A DNA stretch of 5,372 nucleotides, from assembly GCA_003978475.1 (NCBI GenBank), contig QNZR01000153.1:1-5372 (forward strand). Direction: 5' to 3'. Source of the stretch: Sulfurimonas sp. (GTDB lineage Bacteria > Campylobacterota > Campylobacteria > Campylobacterales > Sulfurimonadaceae). The notes beneath the pieces are model-generated. The model was not told the DNA's origin. It made no database searches and worked only from the letters and a program-made list of their open reading frames with translations. This document shows positions 1 through 5,372 of the stretch, piece by piece (position 1 is the stretch's first letter; every line of letters starts with the position of its first letter). A program made the translations under genes and the position numbers.

Positions 1-2
1 GT

Positions 3-305
3 GATCTGGGCATACGTTGTAACCATGAATACCTTACGCTCTGTACCACCGCATGGGTCGTCGAAGATGCCCATTCCGATATTCAGGCACTCCTAACACT
101 CCTGCCGTATCGCATCAAAGCCTACTATGCCGATTTTCATTTTACCCATGCCAACCGTCCGGTATTACGACGTTATGATGAAGGAGAAGCCAAAGAGGGT
201 GTGGGAGCCGGTGCTGCACTGGCCTATCTATTTGCCAACGGTTTTGATGATAAAACCATTACCTATGCCGTAGAGACTATTATGAAAGAGTTGCAATGCC
301 ATTAG
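3..305 (+). CDS. C-terminal part of a CobT-like (TIGR00303/UPF0284) protein, 5'-truncated by the window
   Basis: This open frame enters from the left edge and stops at TAG 303-305, giving 100 C-terminal residues. The tail contains a RRYDEGEAKEGVGAGAALAY segment (about nt 168-227) followed by a short helical end. From memory this matches the C-terminal signature of the archaeal/cyanobacterial CobT-like family (a YexGxxKEGVGAGG pattern), roughly 350-residue proteins related to nicotinate-nucleotide--dimethylbenzimidazole phosphoribosyltransferase. That enzyme activates the lower-ligand base of cobalamin in the cytoplasm. The glycine-rich loop is the recognisable part; the N-terminal catalytic part lies outside the window, so activity cannot be checked. 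The gene overlaps the next start codon by 10 bp, which suggests an operon with the importer downstream and supports a corrinoid role for both. The family call is fairly good; the biochemical role is inferred. Confidence 0.62.
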   Translation, partial: DLGIRCNHEYLTLCTTAWVVEDAHSDIQALLTLLPYRIKAYYADFHFTHANRPVLRRYDEGEAKEGVGAGAALAYLFANGFDDKTITYAVETIMKELQCH

Positions 306-1081
306 TCATACTGCTGCTACTGACACTGAATCTCTATGCCGAACGCATTATCGCCTTAAGCCCGGCTATTGCCGAAATTCTCTTTGCCGTCGGTCGCGGC
401 AGTGAAGTGGTCGGTGTCAGCGATCATACTGTTTTTCCCAAAGAAGCCGCTGCCTTACCAAAGGTCGGCGGCTATTTTCAGCCCAATATAGAGACCATGC
501 TCTCACTTCAACCCACACGCATCATAGGTCAAAGCAATCATACCGCGTTACTGCAACAGCTTCAGCACCTGCACGTGACAACGCAGAAAGTCAATCTGGA
601 ACATATTGACTCCATTATTGAGACCATGGCGCAACTGGGACATCACTCCGCACAGGCACAAGCACGTATTGCTGCTATTCGCGCAACCCAAAAGCGCTAT
701 ACCGACACGGTCTCTTCCCAGCGGGTTCTTATTGTATTTGGACTTGTTTCTGATCTTCGTGATCCTATTTATGTCAGTGGACCCAACCTTTTTTTTAATG
801 AAATCATTACCCTTTGCGGTGCAAGCAATGCCGTGACTGCGACCCTGCCCAAACAGCCGGTACTCACCTATGAAACCCTCATCGCCTTAAATCCCGATAC
901 GGTACTCATTTTAAACGCCCACCCTGCTCCTGACGCGGACAAAGCGCTCCAGGCATGGTACGATGTCCCCATTGCTGCGGCAAAAAACGGACGTATTTTG
1001 GTGCTTAATGATGACTTTATTACCATTCCCTCACACCGAATTGCCCAAAGCATTGCCACCATTTGCGAGGCACTTCAATGA
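296..1081 (+). CDS. ABC transporter periplasmic substrate-binding protein, BtuF/FecB type (probably corrinoid)
   Basis: A 261-residue protein that would capture the ligand in the periplasm and deliver it to the permease encoded two genes downstream. Residues 1-15 are a very short hydrophobic signal peptide ending LNLYA, with predicted cleavage before Glu16. The mature part opens with RIIALSPAIAEILFAVG (17-33), the standard start of the Peripla_BP_2/BtuF fold, followed by GVSDHTVFP and a PNIETMLSLQPTRIIG block. The C-lobe shows a GASNAV stretch and an ETLIALNPDTVLIL block, also typical. Length fits the family (about 250-300). The start is ATG 296 because no in-frame ATG, GTG or TTG is seen in the codons just upstream; a weak AAAGAG lies 5 nt before it. 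Oddly, the signal peptide has no Lys or Arg in its n-region. The substrate is inferred from the overlapping CobT-like gene; haem or an iron chelate is possible. Confidence 0.85.
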   Translation: MPLVILLLLTLNLYAERIIALSPAIAEILFAVGRGSEVVGVSDHTVFPKEAAALPKVGGYFQPNIETMLSLQPTRIIGQSNHTALLQQLQHLHVTTQKVNLEHIDSIIETMAQLGHHSAQAQARIAAIRATQKRYTDTVSSQRVLIVFGLVSDLRDPIYVSGPNLFFNEIITLCGASNAVTATLPKQPVLTYETLIALNPDTVLILNAHPAPDADKALQAWYDVPIAAAKNGRILVLNDDFITIPSHRIAQSIATICEALQ

Positions 1082-1818
1082 CCATTACCGCGGACAATCT
1101 CTCCTGTGCCTACGATGAACGTGCCTATCTGACACAGCTCTCATTTCATGTGACGTCACATTTGAGTATTTTGGGTGCCAATGGTGCGGGAAAAAGCATG
1201 TTAGCGCGTACTTTATGTGGTCTGCTGCCCTATCAAGGCTCGCTCAAACTTCACCACAGCGAGCTTCAGACCCTCTCTTCTGGCGCCATTGCCAAAACAC
1301 TCAGCTATATTCCTGCCAAACTGGAACTTTTTGACCGCTATACCACCGTTGAAGAGTTTGCACTTCTAGGACGCTACCCGTACAAAGACCCCTATAGAAC
1401 CTATACTCAAAGTGACAGGGAAGATGTCAACAGCGTTCTTATGCAACTCAAACTCGATACTCTGAAGCAACACCCGGTCACACAACTCAGTTCGGGACAA
1501 CAGCAACTGCTTCTCATTGCACAAGCACTGATCCAAAATACGACCATCATGATTTTTGATGAACCTACCGCCAATCTCGACCCGCACAACACCCTGAAGT
1601 TTGCACGTCTTTTTCGACATCTTCAGACCCGACACACTACCATTCTCATTACCCATGATCTGGCACTTGCCGCCTATGTTAAAGGCTCAGCCCTGTTTCT
1701 GCACGATCATACGGCATCGTTTTATGAGGATGTCAACACCTTTTTAGATACCGATACGCTCGCTCGCTGCTACCGGGCCACCTTTCATCCGCAAACCAAA
1801 GCGCTGCTCTATGAGTAA
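1078..1818 (+). CDS. ABC transporter ATP-binding protein, BtuD/FecE type
   Basis: A 246-residue cytoplasmic ATPase that would power the importer. Visible motifs are Walker A GANGAGKS (33-40), signature LSSGQQQ (137-143, a variant of LSGGQ), Walker B IMIFDE (157-162) with catalytic Glu162, D-loop ANLD (165-168) and H-loop His193 in LITHD. The LLGRYPY segment (96-102) is typical of the FecE/FhuC/BtuD branch. The Q-loop is unusual: where relatives have Y-hydrophobic-P-Q, this protein has YIPAK, with Ala80 (GCC, 1315-1317) in place of glutamine. ATG 1078 is chosen over the in-frame TTG 1063: it gives the common 4-bp ATGA overlap with the preceding stop, has GAGG 7 nt upstream, and starts right at the first beta strand. 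Family assignment is firm; substrate is inferred from the neighbours. Confidence 0.88.
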   Translation: MTITADNLSCAYDERAYLTQLSFHVTSHLSILGANGAGKSMLARTLCGLLPYQGSLKLHHSELQTLSSGAIAKTLSYIPAKLELFDRYTTVEEFALLGRYPYKDPYRTYTQSDREDVNSVLMQLKLDTLKQHPVTQLSSGQQQLLLIAQALIQNTTIMIFDEPTANLDPHNTLKFARLFRHLQTRHTTILITHDLALAAYVKGSALFLHDHTASFYEDVNTFLDTDTLARCYRATFHPQTKALLYE

Positions 1819-2770
1819 AACGCTTACTCTGGTCATTCTGCTGTCACTGGCCGCCATGGCACCGTTCATTGGTACTGTGTCATTGAATCTTCAGGATATT
1901 TTTGTTCCGGGTACCTTAAGCCATCAGATCGTTTTTGAGCTACGTTTACCCCGTATGTTACTGGCATTTATGGCAGGTGCCACTCTGGCCCTTTCGGGAC
2001 TGCTGTTTCAGACGCTCTTTCGCAATATTCTTATGACTCCCTATACTCTGGGAATCTCCAGCGGTGCTATTTTAGGTGCGGGCATCGGGATGAAGCTGGG
2101 GCTTGGCAGTCTGTTTTTCGGTATTGGCGCCATATCGCTATTTGGATTTTTCGGTGCCGTATTAACGGTCATACTCCTGTTGTATCTGAGCCGATTTCTA
2201 CACCATGACCGCGGTAACTCCCTGCTGCTTTTGGGCATTGCTCTCTCTTTTTTTTATACGGCGGCACTCATGATTCTCTACTACCTCAGCAGTGCCATGG
2301 AAAATCATATGCTGTTACGCTTTACCATGGGCTCACTATCGACCGTCGGTTATACGACGGCTCTGCTGGTTAGCGGTGCGACCCTGCTGCTTTTTGGTGT
2401 TTTACATGTAAAACGACATGAACTGCACCTGTTTGCTCTCTCTGACGAACAGGCGCGCTTAAAAGGCATCGCAAGCGAACGCCTGCGGCTGAAGCTTCTT
2501 ATTATTGCCTCGTTAAGTATCGGTACGCTTATTAGTCAAACCGGACCTATCGGTTTTATAGGCTTAATTGTTCCACACATCGTACGCACCCTGTATCGGC
2601 GCAATATCAGCAGGCTGATTGTACCGACTTTTTTTGTCGGCGGTCTCTTTCTGCTGTCTTGTGATGTCATTGCCCGAAGCCTCAGTGCCGGCAGTGATAT
2701 TCCCATCGGTATTGTGACCGCTCTGCTGGGAGGACCGTTTTTTATCTACCTGATCGTCACCAAAAAATAA
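1811..2770 (+). CDS. ABC transporter permease, FecCD/BtuC family (probably corrinoid)
   Basis: A 319-residue inner-membrane permease that would form the homodimeric channel of the importer. It is hydrophobic throughout, with roughly nine or ten membrane helices. Family landmarks are LRLPR (44-48) followed by the AGATLALSG helix, RNILMTPYTLGISSGA (the usual form is NPLAxPxxLGxxxGA, so the first proline is replaced by Ile), TMGSLS before a middle helix, the cytoplasmic coupling segment ALSDEQARLKGI (about 209-220) that docks on the ATPase, PIGFIGLIVPHIVR (246-259), and the closing IPIGIVTALLGGPFFIYL. Length is slightly below the usual 330-350. The start ATG 1811 overlaps the ATPase stop by 8 bp and has no convincing ribosome-binding site, so translation probably depends on ribosomes finishing the upstream gene. 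It is the last gene of the importer block; no stem-loop terminator follows. Confidence 0.88.
   Translation: MSKTLTLVILLSLAAMAPFIGTVSLNLQDIFVPGTLSHQIVFELRLPRMLLAFMAGATLALSGLLFQTLFRNILMTPYTLGISSGAILGAGIGMKLGLGSLFFGIGAISLFGFFGAVLTVILLLYLSRFLHHDRGNSLLLLGIALSFFYTAALMILYYLSSAMENHMLLRFTMGSLSTVGYTTALLVSGATLLLFGVLHVKRHELHLFALSDEQARLKGIASERLRLKLLIIASLSIGTLISQTGPIGFIGLIVPHIVRTLYRRNISRLIVPTFFVGGLFLLSCDVIARSLSAGSDIPIGIVTALLGGPFFIYLIVTKK
2399..2414. repeat. 16-bp perfect palindrome GTTTTACATGTAAAAC inside the permease gene
   Basis: The sequence equals its own reverse complement over 16 bases. Its 12-bp core TTTACATGTAAA occurs again at 3996-4007 near the end of mtnK. Both copies are read in the same frame and encode L-H-V-K. 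A perfect 16-bp palindrome is uncommon in 5 kb, but no function is evident within a coding region; a regulator-binding site or coincidence are both possible. Confidence 0.3.
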
Positions 2771-2789
2771 TTCTCTCCTCGTCACAACA

Positions 2790-2798
2790 TGCTATAAT
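2790..2798 (+). promoter_or_regulatory. Extended -10 promoter element for the mtnK-mtnA-aldolase operon
   Basis: TGCTATAAT fits the TGnTATAAT extended -10 consensus exactly and sits in the only intergenic gap of the window, 31 nt before the mtnK start. No good TTGACA-like -35 lies 16-18 bp upstream. Vegetative promoters in Campylobacterota commonly show this pattern, where the -35 is weak and the extended -10 dominates. The predicted transcription start is around 2804-2806, giving a leader of about 25 nt. This suggests the salvage genes can be transcribed independently of the importer block. Confidence 0.7.
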
Positions 2799-2826
2799 TA
2801 CCTCAATTCTACTAGAGAGTGAGGTA
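2799..2826. repeat. Perfect 7-bp inverted repeat over the mtnK transcription start and RBS
   Basis: TACCTCA (2799-2805) and TGAGGTA (2820-2826) are exact reverse complements separated by 14 nt. The left arm directly follows the -10 box and ends at the predicted start site; the right arm contains the GAGG ribosome-binding site of mtnK (2821-2824, 5 nt before ATG). The layout could be an operator for a dimeric repressor. An RNA hairpin hiding the RBS is less likely from this promoter, because transcription would begin at the end of the left arm, but it could form in read-through RNA from the importer operon. A 7-bp repeat can arise by chance in a gap this size. Confidence 0.4.
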
Positions 2827-2829
2827 GCC

Positions 2830-4056
2830 ATGTCTTACACGATTCTTAGCGCTTCCAACCTCGAAGCCTATCTCTTGTCACTCCCGGATGTTCAAAAATT
2901 TTTCGGCTCATCAACAAGGCTTGATATTGAAGAAATTGGTGACGGCAACTTGAATTTTGTTTTTTTGGTTCGTGCCGCAGAGACTCCTTCGCAGGCGTTA
3001 ATTGTCAAACAGGCGGTACCCTATTTGCGCTGTGTCGGTGAGAGCTACCCGCTCTCCAAAGAGCGCATGACCTATGAGATTCGCTCTTTGGAGCATTTCG
3101 CAACACTCACCTCGCATATTCCCCGCATCTACTACAGCGATGAAGCTATGAGTGTCATTGTTATGGAATATCTGGGCAAGCACCGCATTATGCGCCAAGG
3201 TATGATAGCCGGTACACTCTATCCCAAAGTTGCTGCACATCTGGGAGATTTTTTGGCGCATTGCCTTTTTAAGACTTCCACTCTCTATCTTAAGAGCAGT
3301 GAACACCGTCATCTGGTTGCGCAATTTATCGGTAATGGTGAACTCTGCAAGCTTACTGAAGACTTTGTCTTTACCGCACCGTTTATGAAACATGAAACCA
3401 ATGCCGATCTTCCCGAACTTGCCGATTTGGCAGAAGAGATGGCTCAAGACCTCTCCCTTAAAGCCAATATTCTGGCTTTAAAGCAACTCTTTATGAATCG
3501 CAGTGATGCGCTCATTCACGGCGACCTGCACACCGGTTCTGTCATGCTCAATCAGGAAGAGACCTACATCATCGACTCCGAATTTGCGTTTATGGGTCCC
3601 ATGGGATTTGACATCGGTACACTTCTTGCCAACTTGCTGATGTCATGGGTCGCTCACGGCGCCCACCAAAATTATGCCTATCAGGCATGGATTCTTACAA
3701 CCATTGAAGATTTTTGGCAGCACTTCAGCAGTACTTTTCGCTCACTTTGGAATGCCGTAGATCACAGTGCCCTCTTTGAGAAAGGTTTTGCTGCGCCACA
3801 GCTTTTACATGTCTATCAAGAGACATACATGTGCCAACTGCTTCAAGAAAGCATCGGTTTTGCCGGGTGTGAAATATTGCGTCGCCAATTCGGTATTGCC
3901 GGTGTCGAAGATATCCGTGGTATTGACAATGCCACCGTACGCGAACGTGCCAACCGACACGCAGTTGCCCTTGGCAGAAGCTTTGTCAATCACTATTTAC
4001 ATGTAAAAAGCAGTGCCGATATGCTCGCGCTCATCAAGGAGTCTCATGCACGGTAA
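2830..4056 (+). CDS. mtnK: S-methyl-5-thioribose kinase (may also act on 5-deoxyribose)
   Basis: This 408-residue cytoplasmic kinase phosphorylates 5-methylthioribose at C1 with ATP, after a nucleosidase has released the sugar from methylthioadenosine. It has the aminoglycoside-phosphotransferase-like fold. Visible features are the nucleotide loop GDGNLNFVF (about 38-46), LIVKQ with the ATP-binding lysine near residue 60, the catalytic loop HGDLHTGSVM (230-239, Asp232), the metal-binding IDSEFAF (Asp249, Glu251; the D-x-E form is characteristic of MtnK rather than D-x-D), GPMGFDIG (256-263), and the paired arginines of ILRRQFG near the C-terminus. Length matches MtnK (about 395-410). ATG 2830 is preceded by GAGG at 5 nt and by its own promoter. 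The last 11 bp overlap mtnA. MtnK implies that the cell uses a nucleosidase (MTAN) rather than MTA phosphorylase; the nucleosidase gene is not in the window. Use of 5-deoxyribose as an additional substrate is a possibility raised by the downstream aldolase-like gene. Confidence 0.93.
   Translation: MSYTILSASNLEAYLLSLPDVQKFFGSSTRLDIEEIGDGNLNFVFLVRAAETPSQALIVKQAVPYLRCVGESYPLSKERMTYEIRSLEHFATLTSHIPRIYYSDEAMSVIVMEYLGKHRIMRQGMIAGTLYPKVAAHLGDFLAHCLFKTSTLYLKSSEHRHLVAQFIGNGELCKLTEDFVFTAPFMKHETNADLPELADLAEEMAQDLSLKANILALKQLFMNRSDALIHGDLHTGSVMLNQEETYIIDSEFAFMGPMGFDIGTLLANLLMSWVAHGAHQNYAYQAWILTTIEDFWQHFSSTFRSLWNAVDHSALFEKGFAAPQLLHVYQETYMCQLLQESIGFAGCEILRRQFGIAGVEDIRGIDNATVRERANRHAVALGRSFVNHYLHVKSSADMLALIKESHAR
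3996..4007. repeat. Second copy of the TTTACATGTAAA palindrome, near the mtnK 3' end
   Basis: An exact 12-bp repeat of the palindromic core at 2401-2412. It lies about 40 bp upstream of the mtnA start codon, inside mtnK. No promoter hexamers were recognised beside it, so a regulatory role is only a possibility. Confidence 0.25.
4036..4041 (+). promoter_or_regulatory. Ribosome-binding site that fixes the mtnA start
   Basis: AAGGAG lies inside the 3' end of mtnK, 4 nt before ATG 4046. It is the strongest Shine-Dalgarno match in the window and lies downstream of the alternative in-frame ATG at 4013, so it supports 4046 as the true start. Confidence 0.75.
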
Positions 4057-5110
4057 CTACCGCCCTTTCCGGCTCACTGACAATGGCGATCTGGAGGTAC
4101 TTGACCAACGCTATCTCCCTTTTGAAAAACGTATCCGCACGCTCAAAAGCGGTGCAGATGTTGTGGCGGCTATCTCCGATATGACGGTACGCGGTGCCGG
4201 CGTTATCGGTAATGTCGCGGCATTTGGTATGTACCTTCTCGCACGTGAATTTCCTCAGGATTTTCACCGCCTGGAACGCGAGAGCATGCGTATTCGTTCT
4301 TCCCGTCCCACCGCAGTCAATCTCATGTGGGCGGTCGATAGAATGCTCGAAAAGCTCCGACAGAGCAGGCAGATGGTTGCCGACGCACGAGCCGAAGCCA
4401 TCGCCATATGTGATGAAGATGTAGCGCGCAGCGAGGCTATAGGCGTACTCGGGTGTGATCTTATTGAACATATCATGCATAACCATAAGCGTAAGCATAT
4501 CAATATCTTAACCCACTGTAATGCCGGCTGGCTCGCCATTATTGACAACGGCAGCGCATTGGCTCCCATCTATGAAGCTCACCGTCGCGGCATTGATGTT
4601 CACGTCTGGGTTGACGAAACCCGCCCACGCAATCAGGGAGCCAGTCTTACCGCATGGGAGCTGCAAGAGAGCGGTATTGCCCATACCATTATTGCAGACA
4701 ATACCGGAGGGCACCTCATGCAGCACGGCAAGGTCGATATGGTGATTACCGGAGCTGACCGTGTCACCCGCTGCGGTGACGTCGCCAACAAGATCGGTAC
4801 CTATCTTAAAGCCCTGGCGGCACAAGACAACCACGTACCCTTTTATGTCGCCCTTCCATTAAGTACTTTTGACTTTCAAAGCTGTAACGGCATTAACGAG
4901 ATTGATATTGAACGGCGCAGTGAGGACGAGATTCACATGATACGCGGTATTGACCGCCAGGGAACGCTTCGCGAATTGCGCATTACCCCGCACCACGCCA
5001 AAGGTGCCAACTATGCTTTTGACGTCACGCCGGCGCGTCTGATTACGGCACTCATTACCGAAGCCGGTCTCATTGACGCCAACGAAAAAGCCATTAAGGC
5101 ACTACAGTAA
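4046..5110 (+). CDS. mtnA: S-methyl-5-thioribose-1-phosphate isomerase (MtnA/eIF2B-alpha-like family)
   Basis: This 354-residue cytoplasmic enzyme converts the aldose 5-methylthioribose-1-phosphate to the ketose 5-methylthioribulose-1-phosphate. The catalytic cysteine is in THCNAGWLA (Cys158) and the catalytic aspartate in ITGADRV (Asp238), matching the Cys/Asp pair known for the family. Other landmarks are the phosphate-binding MTVRGAGVIG (46-55), DETRPRNQGASLTAWEL, GDVANKIGTY and the PFYVALPLSTFD segment. Two places differ from the usual consensus: RGAGVIG where RGAPAIG is standard, and DRVTRCGDVANK where DRIAANGDVANK is standard. ATG 4046 is preferred over ATG 4013 because it has AAGGAG 4 nt upstream and removes an 11-residue polar extension that does not look like family sequence. 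It overlaps mtnK by 11 bp and the next gene by 1 bp (TAATG), so the three are probably one operon. The divergent motifs may mark a subfamily that also handles 5-deoxyribose-1-phosphate. Confidence 0.92.
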   Translation: MHGNYRPFRLTDNGDLEVLDQRYLPFEKRIRTLKSGADVVAAISDMTVRGAGVIGNVAAFGMYLLAREFPQDFHRLERESMRIRSSRPTAVNLMWAVDRMLEKLRQSRQMVADARAEAIAICDEDVARSEAIGVLGCDLIEHIMHNHKRKHINILTHCNAGWLAIIDNGSALAPIYEAHRRGIDVHVWVDETRPRNQGASLTAWELQESGIAHTIIADNTGGHLMQHGKVDMVITGADRVTRCGDVANKIGTYLKALAAQDNHVPFYVALPLSTFDFQSCNGINEIDIERRSEDEIHMIRGIDRQGTLRELRITPHHAKGANYAFDVTPARLITALITEAGLIDANEKAIKALQ

Positions 5111-5372
5111 TGGATGAGGGTGTCGTTAAATATAAAGTCGAGCACTCCAGTGTAAATGCCCCCTACTTTACAGCCTACACAACCATAGAGCCGATACGCT
5201 CACATCTCTTTGCCTTAGGCTTTATTGGGGAGCACCACGGCGTGGGTTATGGAAATATTTCCGTGCGGGACACGGCGACAACGGGCTTTTTTATTACGGC
5301 AACACAAACGGGAAAGCTGTCCGCACTGCATCGGGAACACTATAGCTATATTCATCATTATGATTTTCACCA
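5110..5372 (+). CDS. Class II aldolase/adducin-family protein, 3'-truncated (candidate 5-methylthioribulose-1-phosphate or 5-deoxyribulose-1-phosphate aldolase)
   Basis: Only the first 87 residues are inside the window and the frame stays open to its end. A GYGNISVR motif (46-53) and FFITATQTGKLSAL (60-73) correspond in position to the phosphate-binding GN-x-S-x-R and TPSG loops of class II aldolases; the zinc-binding histidines lie further on. The motifs are not those of typical MtnB dehydratases (SGNLS) or FucA-like aldolases (TAGNVS, TPSG), and about 45 residues precede the first motif, longer than in those families. The start is ATG 5110, sharing one base with the mtnA stop, with AAGG 10 nt upstream. 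Directly behind mtnK and mtnA, the protein should act on the ketose-1-phosphate, either cleaving it to DHAP plus an aldehyde (DHAP-shunt or DrdA-like) or dehydrating it (MtnB-like). Fold call good; reaction inferred. Confidence 0.72.
   Translation, partial: MDEGVVKYKVEHSSVNAPYFTAYTTIEPIRSHLFALGFIGEHHGVGYGNISVRDTATTGFFITATQTGKLSALHREHYSYIHHYDFH

Noticed and set aside
1063..1077. In-frame TTG start extending the ATPase by five residues
   Set aside because: ATG 1078 has GAGG at 7 nt and the typical ATGA overlap, while TTG 1063 is a weak codon and the extra residues match nothing in the family.
2343..2360. 6-bp hairpin CCGTCG/CGACGG with a 6-nt loop
   Set aside because: It lies in the middle of the permease coding region with no U-tract, and short stems like this are expected by chance.
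2771..2829. Search for a rho-independent terminator after the permease gene
   Set aside because: No GC-rich stem followed by a T-run is present; the only inverted repeat has a 7-bp arm and no T-tract, so read-through into mtnK remains possible.
2998..3447. 149-codon open frame on the - strand inside mtnK
   Set aside because: It lies fully inside a strongly supported kinase gene, has no recognisable domain, and fits a chance antisense frame.
3809..3826. Possible stem ATGTCT/AGACAT near a repeated ACATGT
   Set aside because: It is a short stem within conserved mtnK coding sequence, not near any gene boundary.
4013..4045. Earlier in-frame ATG adding 11 residues to MtnA
   Set aside because: It has no clear ribosome-binding site, the extension is low-complexity polar sequence, and AAGGAG sits just before ATG 4046.
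4034..4498. 154-codon open frame on the - strand inside mtnA
   Set aside because: It covers conserved MtnA coding sequence, shows no family motif, and is best explained as an antisense shadow.

Overview
The window is a densely packed stretch of bacterial chromosome. All six genes lie on the + strand, and neighbouring genes overlap at every junction except one 59-bp gap. Base composition looks near balanced by eye. The taxon cannot be proven from the sequence. Protein style, an extended -10 promoter with no good -35, and the gene combination fit a Campylobacterota-type bacterium (Sulfurovum/Sulfurimonas-like); this is inference. No tRNA, rRNA, CRISPR array, insertion sequence or prophage gene is visible.

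Block 1 (about 1-2770) looks like a corrinoid (vitamin B12) locus. It opens with the 3' end of a gene whose C-terminus resembles the archaeal/cyanobacterial CobT-like family (TIGR00303/UPF0284), which is linked to activation of the cobalamin lower ligand. This overlaps by 10 bp a periplasmic binding protein (296-1081), which overlaps by 4 bp an ABC ATPase (1078-1818), which overlaps by 8 bp a FecCD/BtuC-type permease (1811-2770). The three form a complete BtuFDC-type importer, probably translationally coupled. Substrate is assigned from the CobT-like neighbour; siderophore or haem cannot be excluded. The ATPase lacks the usual Q-loop glutamine (Ala80).

The only intergenic gap (2771-2829) carries an extended -10 element (TGCTATAAT) and a 7-bp inverted repeat, TACCTCA/TGAGGTA, that spans the predicted transcription start and the ribosome-binding site of the next gene.

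Block 2 (2830-5372, open at the 3' end) is a sugar-salvage module: mtnK (5-methylthioribose kinase), mtnA (methylthioribose-1-phosphate isomerase) and the start of a class II aldolase/adducin-family gene, again with overlapping ends (11 bp and 1 bp). Kinase, isomerase and class II aldolase together match the layout of 5'-methylthioadenosine / 5'-deoxyadenosine salvage shunts (the DHAP shunt; the DrdKIA-type 5-deoxyribose pathway), in which the sugar-1-phosphate is isomerised and then cleaved to DHAP plus an aldehyde. The alternative is the classical methionine salvage pathway with an MtnB dehydratase. The isomerase and the aldolase-like protein both differ from textbook family motifs, so this module is the most interesting part of the window.
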